From Roseiconus nitratireducens (GTDB taxonomy: Bacteria > Planctomycetota > Planctomycetia > Pirellulales > Pirellulaceae): a stretch of 64,000 nt of DNA. Each line of letters opens with the position of its first letter. The stretch's first letter is position 1. Of this stretch, positions 18,677-28,354 are shown in pieces. The position numbers and the translations under genes are program-made. The stretch lies in NCBI RefSeq assembly GCF_008629675.1, contig NZ_VWOX01000005.1, positions 435,001 through 499,000 on the forward strand, given 5' to 3'. Below the pieces are notes generated by a model. That model was not told the origin of the DNA. It ran no database searches and saw only the letters and a program-made list of their open reading frames with translations.

Positions 18677-19243
18677 CTAGTCTTCATCGGATGCATCCAG
18701 GATCCGCATCGCCGACTCCAGAATCGTTTCTGGTTCGCTCATCCTTCCCATCCCGCGAACGCGACAGGACAGCCATCCCGATTCCGGTCCCACAATGTGA
18801 CAACCGTCGCTGCGGAGCTGGTCCAGGTTGCGTTGGACCGCGGCTTTGCGCCACATCGGATCACTCATCGCGGGCGCTAGCAAGACGGGAGCTTCGGTCT
18901 GCAAGTAGAGCGTGCTGAGCAGATCGTCGGCGATGCCCACGGCCAGTTTGGCCAACAGGTTTGCCGTCGCCGGGGCGATGATCATCAGGTCCAGCCGGAG
19001 CGCCAGCTCGATGTGAGATCCCAGGGGGTGGGCGGCGGCGTCGAAAGAATCCATGGCGACCGGCTTGCCGGACAGCGCCGCCAACGTCGCCGACCCCAAA
19101 AACTCCGTCGCCGAACGGGTCATCACCGTTTGAACATCGTGACCGGCCTGCGCCAGTCGGCTGCACACGGTCGCCGATTTGTACGCTGCGATCCCGCCGC
19201 CGACCGCGAGCAGGATGCGGCGTGCAGGTTTGGAATGGGCCAT
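18677..19243 (-). CDS. coaC: phosphopantothenoylcysteine decarboxylase (CoaC-type flavoprotein)
   Basis: 188 residues, corresponding only to the decarboxylase half of the usual fused CoaBC. It should convert phosphopantothenoylcysteine to 4'-phosphopantetheine with FMN. Visible features are LLAVGGGIAAYKS at the N-terminus, HIELALRLDLMIIAPATANLLAKLAVGIADDLL, the PAMSDPMW motif, and a Cys-containing substrate flap (LSCRVRGMGRM). There is no CoaB synthetase domain after it, so CoaB must be separate. It lies downstream of gmk and rpoZ, a common order in bacteria. Confidence 0.88.
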   Translation of the reverse strand: MAHSKPARRILLAVGGGIAAYKSATVCSRLAQAGHDVQTVMTRSATEFLGSATLAALSGKPVAMDSFDAAAHPLGSHIELALRLDLMIIAPATANLLAKLAVGIADDLLSTLYLQTEAPVLLAPAMSDPMWRKAAVQRNLDQLRSDGCHIVGPESGWLSCRVRGMGRMSEPETILESAMRILDASDED

Positions 19244-19378
19244 GAACTTGCCGTCACAGAGAATCAGCGAAAAGGCAGCACCGGCGACGCTGCTGGGCGA
19301 ACCACAACGTCACCGCCGTGAGAAACTGCCTGTGCCCGATCACAACGTCGCGACCGAACGAATCCGCATCGCGACGCG

Positions 19379-19663
19379 TTACAGGTCGGAGGCGTCCAAG
19401 TCGGGGGTTTCCGATTCCGCCGCGGCGATCGTCGCGTCCAGGTCCATTTCCTGCACCTGTTCGACTTCGTTGTCCATGTTCAAGATGATCTTGTCCTGCA
19501 TGATTTCTTGCAGAACGATCGACATCTTGTCGTGGGTGTCCACGTTGACCAGCGCGCGCGAGCCCTGGTTCAGCTGCACCAGACGTTTTTGAATCAGAGT
19601 GCTGAGCTTGAATCGGCCGCCAACTTTGTTGACCGTTTCTTCATCTTTCAGTTCTTCGAGCAT
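19379..19663 (-). CDS. rpoZ: RNA polymerase omega subunit-like protein
   Basis: 94 residues. The central helix region [26 protein letters not shown] matches the omega core, where the family has a similar N(K/R)F-L-AA-RA-QL pattern. The C-terminus is acidic and unlike E. coli omega. Its place between gmk and coaC supports the call, since that order is widespread. The start overlaps the end of gmk by 16 bases. Confidence is limited by divergence. Confidence 0.7.
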   Translation of the reverse strand: MLEELKDEETVNKVGGRFKLSTLIQKRLVQLNQGSRALVNVDTHDKMSIVLQEIMQDKIILNMDNEVEQVQEMDLDATIAAAESETPDLDASDL

Positions 19664-20250
19664 GCTTGGCTCTCCATTTGGTCGTTCAAGATTTGGCAGA
19701 TTTGCCCAACGGCACGGTCGACCGAGCCGTTGATGATTTCGTATTGATATCGATGCAGAAAACGCATCTCGTCGGCGGCCGTTTCCAAACGGCGAGTGAT
19801 TCCGTCTTCGGTTTCCGTCCCTCGGGCACGCAGACGTCGCTCCAATTCGTCCATGCCGCCCGGATGGATGAACAAGGAGATCGCGTCCAAATCCAAATCA
19901 TCCATCACGTCGATGGCGCCCTGCACGTCGATTTCCAGAATCACCCAATCACCAGCTTCCAGTCCTTGCCGCACTTCGCTGCGAAGCGTTCCGTACCAAT
20001 GCCCTCGACCGAACACCTCTTTGCATTCCAAAAAAGCGTTCTCGCTTCGCAACTGGTTGAATCGTTCGGCCGACAGAAAATGATACTCACGGCCGTCGCG
20101 TTCGCCCGGGCGTGCCGGACGCGTCGTCGCCGACACGCTCAATCGCAAAGGTAACGAACACTCGGACAGCAGCCGGCGCACCACCGTCGACTTTCCGGCA
20201 CCGCTGGGGCCGGACAAGATGATCAGTCGTGGCTGGGGAGATGAATTCAT
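19648..20250 (-). CDS. gmk: guanylate kinase
   Basis: 200 residues. It phosphorylates GMP or dGMP to the diphosphate. The P-loop is [17 protein letters not shown] near the N-terminus; the GMP-binding segments [19 protein letters not shown] and [10 protein letters not shown] follow, then [10 protein letters not shown] and the lid [20 protein letters not shown]. The length is normal. It overlaps rpoZ by 16 bases, and yicC lies 89 bases upstream. The yicC-gmk-rpoZ-coaC order is a conserved bacterial neighbourhood. Confidence 0.95.
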   Translation of the reverse strand: MNSSPQPRLIILSGPSGAGKSTVVRRLLSECSLPLRLSVSATTRPARPGERDGREYHFLSAERFNQLRSENAFLECKEVFGRGHWYGTLRSEVRQGLEAGDWVILEIDVQGAIDVMDDLDLDAISLFIHPGGMDELERRLRARGTETEDGITRRLETAADEMRFLHRYQYEIINGSVDRAVGQICQILNDQMESQACSKN

Positions 20251-20339
20251 TTTCGATTCGGCGTGCTGCTCGCCCTGAGTTCACTCTCGAAGCCCCCTGT
20301 CGGGCCTCAGAGCGCACTTGCCAGGCTCACTTCCTGGGC

Positions 20340-21293
20340 TCACTCTAGATTCTGGACCAGCTCACGCATTCGTTCAATCGCACATTTGATCTCGACCACC
20401 CGAGCGGAGACCTCCGGGTCACCGGCTTTGGAGCCGATCGTGTTGGTTTCGCGGAACATTTCTTGCGTGATGAAATCCAATTTGCGTCCGGTGGGCTCGT
20501 CACCCGAATCGCCTCCGGGCGACGTCAATACCGACGCGAACAGCTGCAGATGACTCTCCAGACGAGTGATCTCCTCGCTGACATCGGATCGGTCGGCGTA
20601 GATTTGGACTTCGCGTAACAGATCGACCCTGTCGACCTTCAGATCATGTTCCGCCAGGGTCCGTTGGACCTTGCCCTGCAATCGCGCCCGGTAGTTTTCG
20701 TTGGCACGCGGAGCGAGGGTGCGAACCGTCTGCAACTCGGCGGCGATCAAGTCGCACTCGGCCTGCAGCGTCTGCGCCATGTTGGCGCCTTCCTGCTGAC
20801 GCATGGAGACAAGCTTCTCCAGGGCCACGGACAGCACGTTGCGTACGTCCGGCCACCATCGGTCGGGATCCGAGACGGTGGCAGTGGTGCTGGAGAGCAC
20901 CCCCGGCAACGACGTCAAACCCGAGATTTCCAACGACAACGTCGGCCCGGCGTCGCGTCCCTGTTCCTGGACGGAAGCGATGATGTCCTGGCATTGCCGC
21001 ACGTAACTGGCCAACACGCCGGAGTTGATCCGTGCCGGTGGGTCGTCGTCGGAGCGTTCCAGACTGACCGACACGTGCACCGAGCCGCGCCGCACCGACG
21101 CCTTGACGACCGATTCGATCGCCGCCTCTTTGCCGCCCAAGGCGTCCGAACAACGGATCGAACACTTGAAGCCGCGGTGATTGACCGTTCGCAGTTCCAC
21201 ATGCACCTGCCCCAGCTCACACGGCCCCACCGCATGGCCCTGGCCGGTCATGCTGCGGACGTTGGAAACGCTGGGCTTGGTCATGGTCGACAT
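20340..21293 (-). CDS. yicC: YicC family endoribonuclease-like protein
   Basis: 317 residues. The N-terminal YicC_N region reads RSMTGQGHAVGPCELGQVHVELRTVNHRGFKCSIR, and the C-terminal DUF1732 region holds KLDFITQEMFRETNTIGSKAGD and VVEIKCAIERMRELVQNLE. E. coli YicC has been reported to act as an endoribonuclease; activity here is inferred from family. ATG 21293 is preferred over a GTG nine bases upstream; ATG 21284 is also possible. The gene starts 12 bases after secG. Confidence 0.92.
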   Translation of the reverse strand: MSTMTKPSVSNVRSMTGQGHAVGPCELGQVHVELRTVNHRGFKCSIRCSDALGGKEAAIESVVKASVRRGSVHVSVSLERSDDDPPARINSGVLASYVRQCQDIIASVQEQGRDAGPTLSLEISGLTSLPGVLSSTTATVSDPDRWWPDVRNVLSVALEKLVSMRQQEGANMAQTLQAECDLIAAELQTVRTLAPRANENYRARLQGKVQRTLAEHDLKVDRVDLLREVQIYADRSDVSEEITRLESHLQLFASVLTSPGGDSGDEPTGRKLDFITQEMFRETNTIGSKAGDPEVSARVVEIKCAIERMRELVQNLE

Positions 21294-21305
21294 CGTGCGC
21301 ACCGA

Positions 21306-21959
21306 CTACTGATCGGTGTCGGTATCAGCATTCGAAGGATCGGATTCCGAAGCGTCCGAGTCGGCATCGGTCGCGGCCGGCTCGTCGCTGGCGACGGGTT
21401 GGTCCGTTTCCGTCTCGGACGACTGGGCCGGTTCCAAGCTCATCTCTTCATCGCTTGCCGAATCTTCCGTCGCCGACTCGTCCGTGGTCTCCGCCGGCTC
21501 GGCGGGAGTCAGTTCGGCCGAAGGCGTCCCGGTCGTCCCCTGATCGGCATTGTCAGACTCGACGGCGGACTCATCGCCTTCGGCGTCCAAATCGTCCGAC
21601 AACAATCCGCTCAAACCGCTCATCTGCGAGTCCTCGCCCGGAAGCGACTCGACCGTCGGCGGCGGCTCATCGGCTTGGAAGTCCACCTCGGCAGCCGTCA
21701 TCGGCGGCACACCCAACGAGTACATCGCGATGCCGCAGACCAGACCCCAGATGATGGCCGAGACGGCCGTGATCAGCGTGAACGTGTCGCCGGCCTTGCT
21801 GCCGAACGCACTCTGGCCGCCGGGACCGCCGAGGGCTCCCGTCAAGCCGCCGCCCTTGCCGCGTTGAACCAGGATCAACAGGATCAGAAACACGGACAGC
21901 AGAAACATCAGCCATCCCAGGACGGCACTGCCCAGCGTGGCGAATACGAGAAGGGTCAT
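21306..21959 (-). CDS. secG: preprotein translocase subunit SecG with acidic C-terminal extension
   Basis: 217 residues. The first ~90 are SecG: helix 1 TLGSAVLGWLMFLLSVFLILLILVQ, the conserved loop RGKGGGLTGALGGPGGQSAFGSKAGD, and helix 2 FTLITAVSAIIWGLVCGIAMYSL. The rest (about 120 residues) is a low-complexity Asp/Glu/Ser/Thr/Ala tail not found in ordinary ~75-110-residue SecG. With two membrane helices the tail should share a side with the N-terminus, so which side it faces depends on topology. ATG 21959 is chosen. It lies between tpiA and yicC. Confidence 0.9.
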   Translation of the reverse strand: MTLLVFATLGSAVLGWLMFLLSVFLILLILVQRGKGGGLTGALGGPGGQSAFGSKAGDTFTLITAVSAIIWGLVCGIAMYSLGVPPMTAAEVDFQADEPPPTVESLPGEDSQMSGLSGLLSDDLDAEGDESAVESDNADQGTTGTPSAELTPAEPAETTDESATEDSASDEEMSLEPAQSSETETDQPVASDEPAATDADSDASESDPSNADTDTDQ

Positions 21960-22018
21960 GACAAACTCCGTTTGATTGTGTTTTGGTGCGGGATGCCGCA
22001 ATCAGGTGGGGGTGGTGG

Positions 22019-22777
22019 TTAACAGCCGGCTTGAATGATCGCGACGAAATCATCGACCTTCAGGCTCGCACCGCCGACCAGGGCACCATCAATATTCGGT
22101 TGCCCCAACAAATCCTTTGCGTTGCCGGGTTTCACACTGCCACCGTACTGGATGCGAATTTGTTCGGCGACCTCGCTGCCGAACAGTTCGCCGAGCAGTT
22201 TGCGGATGAAGGCGTGAACTTCTTCGGCTTGTTCGGGGCTGGCGGTCTTTCCGGTGCCGATCGCCCAAACCGGTTCGTAGGCGATCACGACGCCCGCAGC
22301 GCGAGCCTCGTCCAAACCCTTCAAGGAACCTTTCAGTTGGGTTTCAACCACCGACTCGGTCTTGCCACCCTCGCGGTCGTCCAGGGTTTCTCCGACGCAG
22401 ACGATCGGGACCAGGTTGCCGGCCAGTGCGGCGGACAGTTTCTCGCTCACTTCCGCGTCGGTTTCCCCCAACAGGGCCCGTCGTTCACTGTGCCCCAGGA
22501 TGACGTAGCGGCAACCGACGTCGCGGAGCATCGACGCGTTGACTTCCCCGGTGAAGGCGCCGTCTTCGGCGGGATACAGATTCTGCGCTCCCAGTCCCAC
22601 GGCGGATCCGGCCAGCACATCCGCAACCACGCTCAGATAGACGGCGGGCGGACAGACTGCGACCTCCACAGCCGGGTTTTCCCCGACCGCACCGGCGACG
22701 CCCTTGGCCAGTTCCGCGGCCTCACCGGCTCGCGTGTTCATCTTCCAGTTTCCGGCAATGATCGTTCGGCGCGTCAC
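22019..22777 (-). CDS. tpiA: triosephosphate isomerase
   Basis: 252 residues, normal length. Catalytic residues are visible: Lys in IAGNWKMN (residue 12), His in [10 protein letters not shown] and Glu in [12 protein letters not shown], plus the phosphate-binding [12 protein letters not shown]. It interconverts dihydroxyacetone phosphate and glyceraldehyde 3-phosphate. Its start overlaps the end of the DAHP synthase gene by four bases, indicating coupled translation. Confidence 0.96.
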   Translation of the reverse strand: MTRRTIIAGNWKMNTRAGEAAELAKGVAGAVGENPAVEVAVCPPAVYLSVVADVLAGSAVGLGAQNLYPAEDGAFTGEVNASMLRDVGCRYVILGHSERRALLGETDAEVSEKLSAALAGNLVPIVCVGETLDDREGGKTESVVETQLKGSLKGLDEARAAGVVIAYEPVWAIGTGKTASPEQAEEVHAFIRKLLGELFGSEVAEQIRIQYGGSVKPGNAKDLLGQPNIDGALVGGASLKVDDFVAIIQAGC

Positions 22778-23811
22778 GCAGTCTTCTCCGGTGTCGGTGA
22801 AATGGTTTTTCCAAGCAATTCAGCCAGCGCTTTCATTTGGCTGGCCACTTCGGCGTACTGTTCTGGCAGCAAGGCCTGCGGGCCGTCACTCTTGGCGACC
22901 TCGGGACAGTCATGAACTTCAATGTGCACACCGTCCGCCCCGGCGGCGATTCCGGCCATCGCACAGGCGGGGATCAATTCCGGTTTTCCGGTGGCGTGCG
23001 ACGGATCGACGATGATCGGCAGGTGACTCAGCTGGTGCACCAACGGAACCGCGGACACGTCGAACAGGTTTCGCGTCGCGGTGTCGAATCCCTTGATTCC
23101 CCGCTCGCACAACACGACGTTGGCGTTACCTTGCGACAGGATGTACTCGGCACACATCAGCAGATCGTTGACGGTTGCTGACATGCCACGTTTGAGCAAC
23201 ACCGGGTGATTGCAGGCGCCGACTTCATTCAACAGGGCGAAGTTCTGCATGTTGCGGGCGCCGATCTGAAGCATGTCGGCGTACTTGCAGACAACCTCGA
23301 CCAATCGCGGGTCGGTGACCTCGGTCACCACCGGCATCCCGTGGGCGTGACCGGCGTCACGCAAACGCTTCAATCCCTCTTCGCCCAGGCCCTGAAACGC
23401 ATAGGGGCTGGTGCGTGGCTTGAACGCCCCTCCGCGGAAGATATTGGCACCGGCTGCCGAAACCTGTTCGGCGATCCGATACATCCGATCTTCCTCCTCG
23501 ACACTGCAGGGGCCGGCGATCATCGCCAGGTTGCCGCCGCCGATTTTGACGCCGCCGACATCGACGATGCTGAAATCGGGGTGCGCCTCGCGGGAAGCCA
23601 GCTTGTAGGGGGGAAGAACGGGAACGACGCTGGCCACACCGGGAATCGCGCGAATCGCCTCGGCGTCGATCTTTGACTCGTCGCCGATGATCCCCAAAAT
23701 GGTTCGAAAAGTTCCGCGGCTTAGATGAGCTTGCAAACCGAGGGCTTCGACACGCTCGATCACGTGGTCGATTTGGTCGTCGGTCGCACCGCTTTTCAGG
23801 ATCAGAATCAC
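22774..23811 (-). CDS. aroF: 3-deoxy-7-phosphoheptulonate (DAHP) synthase, class I-beta
   Basis: 345 residues. It condenses phosphoenolpyruvate and erythrose 4-phosphate at the start of the shikimate pathway. A ~70-residue N-terminal ferredoxin-like regulatory domain ([20 protein letters not shown]) precedes the barrel. Key segments are [71 protein letters not shown] and [12 protein letters not shown]. The N-terminal domain is typical of type I-beta enzymes, where it mediates feedback control. The gene symbol follows common use for this type. Confidence 0.93.
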   Translation of the reverse strand: MILILKSGATDDQIDHVIERVEALGLQAHLSRGTFRTILGIIGDESKIDAEAIRAIPGVASVVPVLPPYKLASREAHPDFSIVDVGGVKIGGGNLAMIAGPCSVEEEDRMYRIAEQVSAAGANIFRGGAFKPRTSPYAFQGLGEEGLKRLRDAGHAHGMPVVTEVTDPRLVEVVCKYADMLQIGARNMQNFALLNEVGACNHPVLLKRGMSATVNDLLMCAEYILSQGNANVVLCERGIKGFDTATRNLFDVSAVPLVHQLSHLPIIVDPSHATGKPELIPACAMAGIAAGADGVHIEVHDCPEVAKSDGPQALLPEQYAEVASQMKALAELLGKTISPTPEKTA

Positions 23812-24137
23812 GGCAGACGGGTGGAAGTAGGAACGGGGGCGGTCGGGGAATATTTGTCGAAGCCGGAAAGTTTAGCTAGCGAGGGTCCAGTTCGTCGAGG
23901 GCAAAGAAAACCGGTCCGAATTTTGCAATTCCAATCGGCCCTGGCCGTTGGGAGGCGGGCGAACCGGGTTCGACAACGGCTAAACTGCAACCACAGCCAG
24001 CCCGTCCTTTCCCGGCGACCGTGCCCAGCGGCGGTCCCGCGGAGGCGACGAATTTGCGGTGCCGACCGGATTCCCAGTGGCGGCCGTCGCCTTGATTGTT
24101 CGATCCGTCCATTCCGTCCCCACGGTGGTTTTCTCCG
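23812..24137. other. divergent intergenic region
   Basis: This gap separates the leftward DAHP synthase-tpiA genes from the rightward ABC operon and must hold promoters for both. I cannot point to convincing promoter boxes, hairpins or an RNA gene in it. Confidence 0.4.
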
Positions 24138-24638
24138 ATGGTCAGCCAGATTTCTGCTGCGACCCGCGCGGACGACGTCGAATCGGTCGTGGAGAGCCGA
24201 CTGCTCCCCCGCGTCACGTTTCGGTCGCTGTTGCTGCTGACGGCCGTCTCGGCGATCGCCATCGCGGTCACCTACGCGGCCGAACAGGGTGGGATTTACG
24301 CGGCCGGGGCAACGATCGGCCTGGGATTCTTGCTGACGATCGCCGTGGTTTCGGCATTGCTGTTTCTGCTCTGCTGGTCGGTGTCCCTGCTGCCCCGGAT
24401 GTCGGGCGTTTTCTTGATCGGCTTGGGCGTCGTGATGCTGCTTGCCGGCCTGATCGGGATTCCTCTGGGTACCCTGTCGTTCTTGACCGAACCAATCGCG
24501 TTGCTGAACTTCGAACTGATCGGCTTCTTCTTGCTGTGGGCGCCGATCGGCAGCCCGACCGAACCAAAGGGCGAAAACCCCTTTGCCGAAGGCCAGTTGC
24601 CGCCCCAGATCCTGGCCCCGCGAGAACCGGTGGAGTGA
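24138..24638 (+). CDS. hypothetical integral membrane protein
   Basis: 166 residues, first gene of the ABC export operon. Four hydrophobic helices can be seen (SLLLLTAVSAIAIAVTYAA, AGATIGLGFLLTIAVVSALL, GVFLIGLGVVMLLAGLIGIP, FELIGFFLLWAPIG) between a short polar N-terminus and a Pro-rich tail. No family recognised. ATG 24138 is chosen over a TTG at 24096. Its stop shares one base with the next start (TGATG), so translation is coupled. Confidence 0.7.
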   Translation: MVSQISAATRADDVESVVESRLLPRVTFRSLLLLTAVSAIAIAVTYAAEQGGIYAAGATIGLGFLLTIAVVSALLFLLCWSVSLLPRMSGVFLIGLGVVMLLAGLIGIPLGTLSFLTEPIALLNFELIGFFLLWAPIGSPTEPKGENPFAEGQLPPQILAPREPVE

Positions 24639-27241
24639 TGCGAAGGCAGACCGATCGACGGAACGCATTCAAGGCGGGCGCAGCAGTGGAACAAGCTCGT
24701 CAGCGCCGAAGCCTGGCTGCCGCCGCAGGGCTGGCGATGCTGCTGCTGCTCGCTCCCACTGCCTGGCCGACCACCTGGCCCACCGCCTGTGCCGCTCGAT
24801 TCGTGCCACCCCAGCCGCTTGAGACTCAGCAAGTCCGCCTGCCAGAAACCCTCGGTGGCAACGCGCGGCCAATCAACGCCGGTTTTCGCGCCACGTTGAA
24901 CGTCACCTGCCCGTTCAACGTGGGATACGTCGGCGTGCGGATCCAGCTGGATTCAACCACGGGGCCCCTGGCTGCCGAACGCCCCCTGGTGATCCGATTC
25001 ACTCCGACCGAAAGGCACATTCCGGCGGACCGCTGCATGGTCGCGACGCTGCCTATCGTTTTTCATCAAGGACAAACCCGCGCCCTCTTGGAACGTCAAT
25101 TTCCAAAATGGACGGTCGGCGATACCTACCGGATCGAGATCTTGGAGAACGGCAGCCCGTTGGCGGGTTACGAAACGGAAATCGGCACGCCGCTGCCGGC
25201 ATTTGCCACGCAGTCGCCCGTCTCCCTGTTGGCCCAGGAGGTGATCCACAAAGTTCTGTACGTCGGGACCGCACCGCAAATGCGTTCCGATCCGCTGGAG
25301 GAGGCGTTTTTGGGTGAACCCCAGCAGCGGTTTTGGAGCCAAGTTCGCCCCGAAGCGCTGCCGACCGATTGGCGGCTCCTTCGTGAAATCGACTCCATCG
25401 TGATCAACCACGCGGACCTGGTCTCGGAAACCGCGCGGCGCGACGACTCGGCCCCGGACTCGTCGGAGCAAACCGCCTCCGCCAACCCCGTGTCCCCCCA
25501 AACCGGTTCCGAGGGTGAACGAAGCCGGTTGCGATCGACGCTCCGCGATTGGGTGCTTTCCGGGGGAACCTTGGTGGTCGTCGGCGTTGAAAACGCCGAC
25601 CAGTTGGGCGAAACGCTTCAATTCTCGCTGACCACCGCCGTGTCCACCGAGGTGTCACTGCAAAACATTATCCAAGCAAAGCATGACCAGACCGACGAAC
25701 GCTTGACGCGATATCGAGACTGGATTCGGTCGGCCGAACGACAAATGAGCTCGAACGCGACCAACTCGGGGCTTCCCCGATCGATCGCGGGTCAACTGGA
25801 GGGAAACGCGATGGCGAACATGAGCGGAACGTCGATGTCCGGCCGGTCGGTCGGGCTGTACGGGCTGACGCCATCGACGCAGCAAATCAGGCAGGCGAAA
25901 AAGCTGGTCGCGGTCATGGATCAAGAGAACGTTGATTTTGCCAACAGCTGGGGTCAAGGATTCTGGTGCACCGTGGGAGCCGGCTCCGTCGTGGGGCTGG
26001 GTGAGACGGGAATGAATTCTGATTTCGACTTGGAACTGTTGGGGGAACTGGCCGGGTACCGCCGCTCGGCGATGCTCAAGCGCGGCGTCGACCCGATCCT
26101 GGGCGACCGGCGCACCCAGCGCTGGCTGATCCCTGGCGTGGCGGAACCTCCGGTCTACACCTTCATCGGAATTCTGACCTTGTTCGTGTTGCTGGTCGGA
26201 CCGGTCAGCTACCGCTGGACGACACGCGGTCATCGATCGCACCTGATGTTTTTGATCGCCCCCATCCTGGCGTTGCTGACCACCGTCGCGATGTTCACCT
26301 ACAGCATCGTCGCCGACGGCTTCCGCACCACCGCCCGCATCCGACAATTGACGTGGATCGACGGTGCCAGCGGCGACGCGTTTGAACGGACACGATCGAC
26401 ACTGTTCGCCGGGATCAGCCCCAACGAAGGCGTTTCCTTTGATGCCGCTGCTGAGGTCATGTCGTATCCGGACGATCCCCGTCGCCACTGGGGGAACTTG
26501 CCCAACGCCGTTTCCGAGGTGCGTGCGAGGGTGCGGGTCGATGACCAACGGCAGTCATTCGATCGATCGCTGTTGCCGTCCCGCACGCAGACTCAATTCG
26601 TGGCCCATCGGCTGCGGCATCAACTAGGACGCATCGCCTGGGGCAAGGCTCCGGAGCCGTTGCCCGAGAAAGTCGATTCTCAGGCCGACGTCCCAGTGGA
26701 CTCGCCGGGCGCCGAAGCCCCACCAAATGAACTTGAGACCGATCTCACCGACAGTGATGCCACGGACGCCGAGTCAAAGATTCCCAGCAATGCGGAGGTG
26801 ACGTTCGTCAGTTCACTTCCGTTTCCCGTTCGCGACTTGATTGCGAGGTCGTCCGACGGACGCTACTGGATTGCCGATTCGATCCCCGCAGAGGGCACGA
26901 CGAGCGCGCGATGGGTCGCCGACCGCCGGTTGGCCTCCAAACAGCTTGGTTCACTCTACAACCGATTTCGTCCGATCGGGGCCGTTTACGAATCCAGAAA
27001 CTCGGGCAACAGCAGTGAAGTCAGGGACCTGATTCTGTTCCACAACCGCCGGATCAGTCGATCGCGTCCTCCAGTGCTGACGGGGACGCTGGAGGACTGG
27101 CTGAACGAGTACCTGTTCGTGCGTGGCGAGTTGCCCGAGGGAACTTATGTCGGGATCGCAACGCCCAGCCAGGACGTGCTGGCGATCGGCGACGCCGACG
27201 TGGTCGAAAGCGTGCGGTACGTGATTGGGACTCTGCCATGA
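24638..27241 (+). CDS. large membrane-anchored protein of an ABC-2 export operon
   Basis: 867 residues, function not recognised. A hydrophobic signal sequence (SLAAAAGLAMLLLLAPTAWP) is followed by a beta-rich Ig-like region. Next is an alpha/beta region reminiscent of a GATase-like fold (VLYVGTAP, IDSIVINHADL, LRDWVLSGGTLVVVGVENADQ). Membrane helices appear near residues 505-525 and 535-555 (FIGILTLFVLLVGPVSYRW, LMFLIAPILALLTTVAMF), then a ~310-residue C-terminal domain. Overlap with the ATPase gene by four bases (ATGA) makes it a dedicated partner of that exporter. An open frame continues 193 codons upstream, but that part overlaps the real membrane-protein gene and lacks protein character. 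Confidence 0.75.
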   Translation: MRRQTDRRNAFKAGAAVEQARQRRSLAAAAGLAMLLLLAPTAWPTTWPTACAARFVPPQPLETQQVRLPETLGGNARPINAGFRATLNVTCPFNVGYVGVRIQLDSTTGPLAAERPLVIRFTPTERHIPADRCMVATLPIVFHQGQTRALLERQFPKWTVGDTYRIEILENGSPLAGYETEIGTPLPAFATQSPVSLLAQEVIHKVLYVGTAPQMRSDPLEEAFLGEPQQRFWSQVRPEALPTDWRLLREIDSIVINHADLVSETARRDDSAPDSSEQTASANPVSPQTGSEGERSRLRSTLRDWVLSGGTLVVVGVENADQLGETLQFSLTTAVSTEVSLQNIIQAKHDQTDERLTRYRDWIRSAERQMSSNATNSGLPRSIAGQLEGNAMANMSGTSMSGRSVGLYGLTPSTQQIRQAKKLVAVMDQENVDFANSWGQGFWCTVGAGSVVGLGETGMNSDFDLELLGELAGYRRSAMLKRGVDPILGDRRTQRWLIPGVAEPPVYTFIGILTLFVLLVGPVSYRWTTRGHRSHLMFLIAPILALLTTVAMFTYSIVADGFRTTARIRQLTWIDGASGDAFERTRSTLFAGISPNEGVSFDAAAEVMSYPDDPRRHWGNLPNAVSEVRARVRVDDQRQSFDRSLLPSRTQTQFVAHRLRHQLGRIAWGKAPEPLPEKVDSQADVPVDSPGAEAPPNELETDLTDSDATDAESKIPSNAEVTFVSSLPFPVRDLIARSSDGRYWIADSIPAEGTTSARWVADRRLASKQLGSLYNRFRPIGAVYESRNSGNSSEVRDLILFHNRRISRSRPPVLTGTLEDWLNEYLFVRGELPEGTYVGIATPSQDVLAIGDADVVESVRYVIGTLP

Positions 27242-28305
27242 CAACCAGTGAACCGAGTTCCGAAGAGCAGCCCGCCGTGGCCCCTTTCAGCGCCACCGTC
27301 CCGACGGAGCCGAACGGCCCCGCATTCGCCCCCACCGTCACTCCCGCCGTCCACTCGGGGGTCGACGACTGCATCGAGCTCCGTCGGCTGCACCGTTTTT
27401 TCGGCGAAACGCGTGCCGTCAGCGACATCACGTTCTCGGTCCAACGGGGGCATGTGTTCGGATACATCGGTCCCAACGGTGCCGGCAAGACGACGTCCAT
27501 GCGGATCCTGGCCACCCTGGATCTGCCGACCTATGGCGATGCGTTGGTCGACGGGTTTTCCGCCGTCAACGACCCCGAATTGGTGCGCCGCCGATTGGGT
27601 TTCATGCCGGATGCCTTCGGGACGTATCGCGACGTGAACTGCCGAGAGTACCTGGACTTCTTCGCCCGCGCCTACGGTCTGACCGGGGCGCAACGGCGCC
27701 AGCGTCTGAACTGGGTCCTGGGCTTCACCGGCACGGAAGGAATGGCCTTCAAACCGATCCGTGGACTCAGCAAAGGAATGAAGCAGCGGCTGTGTTTGGG
27801 CAGGGCGTTGATCCACGATCCGTCGGTGCTGATCCTGGACGAACCCGCCGCAGGATTGGACCCGCGAGCCCGGATTGAATTGCGACGGATGATTCGAGAA
27901 CTGGCCGATCGCGGCAAGACGATTCTGATCAGCAGCCATATCCTGACGGAACTGGATGAGATGTGCGACGCCGTGGGCATCATCGAACAGGGGCAACTGT
28001 TGGCAACCGGCAGCGTCGAAGACATCCAGGCCAGCAAACAGAATCAGTTGGAACTCTGTCTCCGCATTCTGAATCGGAACGACGAGGTCGCCGAGGCACT
28101 GCAGCAAGTCCCCCAGGCCGCCAAGATCGATCAAGTCGTCGTCGACGGCCAACTGGTCCGTTTCGGATTCAGCGGCGACGCCAAAGCCCAGGCCGGCGTT
28201 GTCAGCAGTCTGGTGCACGCAGGATTCGAGGTGGCGGAAGTTTCGGCGCGGAAGAAGAGTCTGGAAGACGTCTTCCTGCAAATCACCGAGGGGCTGGTCC
28301 AGTAA
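27238..28305 (+). CDS. ABC transporter ATP-binding protein
   Basis: 355 residues. A ~45-residue Pro/Thr-rich N-terminus precedes the nucleotide-binding domain: Walker [13 protein letters not shown] (near residue 78), signature RGLSKGMKQRLCLGRAL, Walker B VLILDEPAAGLDP and H-loop ILISSHIL. A ~90-residue C-terminal domain follows, as in ABC-2 ATPases. The start overlaps the preceding gene and the permease gene follows after 49 bases, so the three form an export system. Substrate unknown. Confidence 0.92.
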   Translation: MTTSEPSSEEQPAVAPFSATVPTEPNGPAFAPTVTPAVHSGVDDCIELRRLHRFFGETRAVSDITFSVQRGHVFGYIGPNGAGKTTSMRILATLDLPTYGDALVDGFSAVNDPELVRRRLGFMPDAFGTYRDVNCREYLDFFARAYGLTGAQRRQRLNWVLGFTGTEGMAFKPIRGLSKGMKQRLCLGRALIHDPSVLILDEPAAGLDPRARIELRRMIRELADRGKTILISSHILTELDEMCDAVGIIEQGQLLATGSVEDIQASKQNQLELCLRILNRNDEVAEALQQVPQAAKIDQVVVDGQLVRFGFSGDAKAQAGVVSSLVHAGFEVAEVSARKKSLEDVFLQITEGLVQ

Positions 28306-28354
28306 TCCGCCCCTCCAACAGCTCGCCCCGGCGACGACTCGTTTGAAGAACCAC

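Noticed and set aside
17533..18918. 461-residue frame on the plus strand opposite ppaC
   Set aside because: It runs antisense to a clear pyrophosphatase and into the next gene; no recognisable domain or start context.
20646..22022. 458-residue frame opposite yicC and secG
   Set aside because: Antisense to two well-supported genes and strongly Arg/Gly-biased.
24059..24637. N-terminal extension of the large export-operon protein
   Set aside because: This part overlaps a real membrane-protein gene in another frame and is Arg/Gly-rich; the TGATG junction at 24636-24640 gives a natural start.
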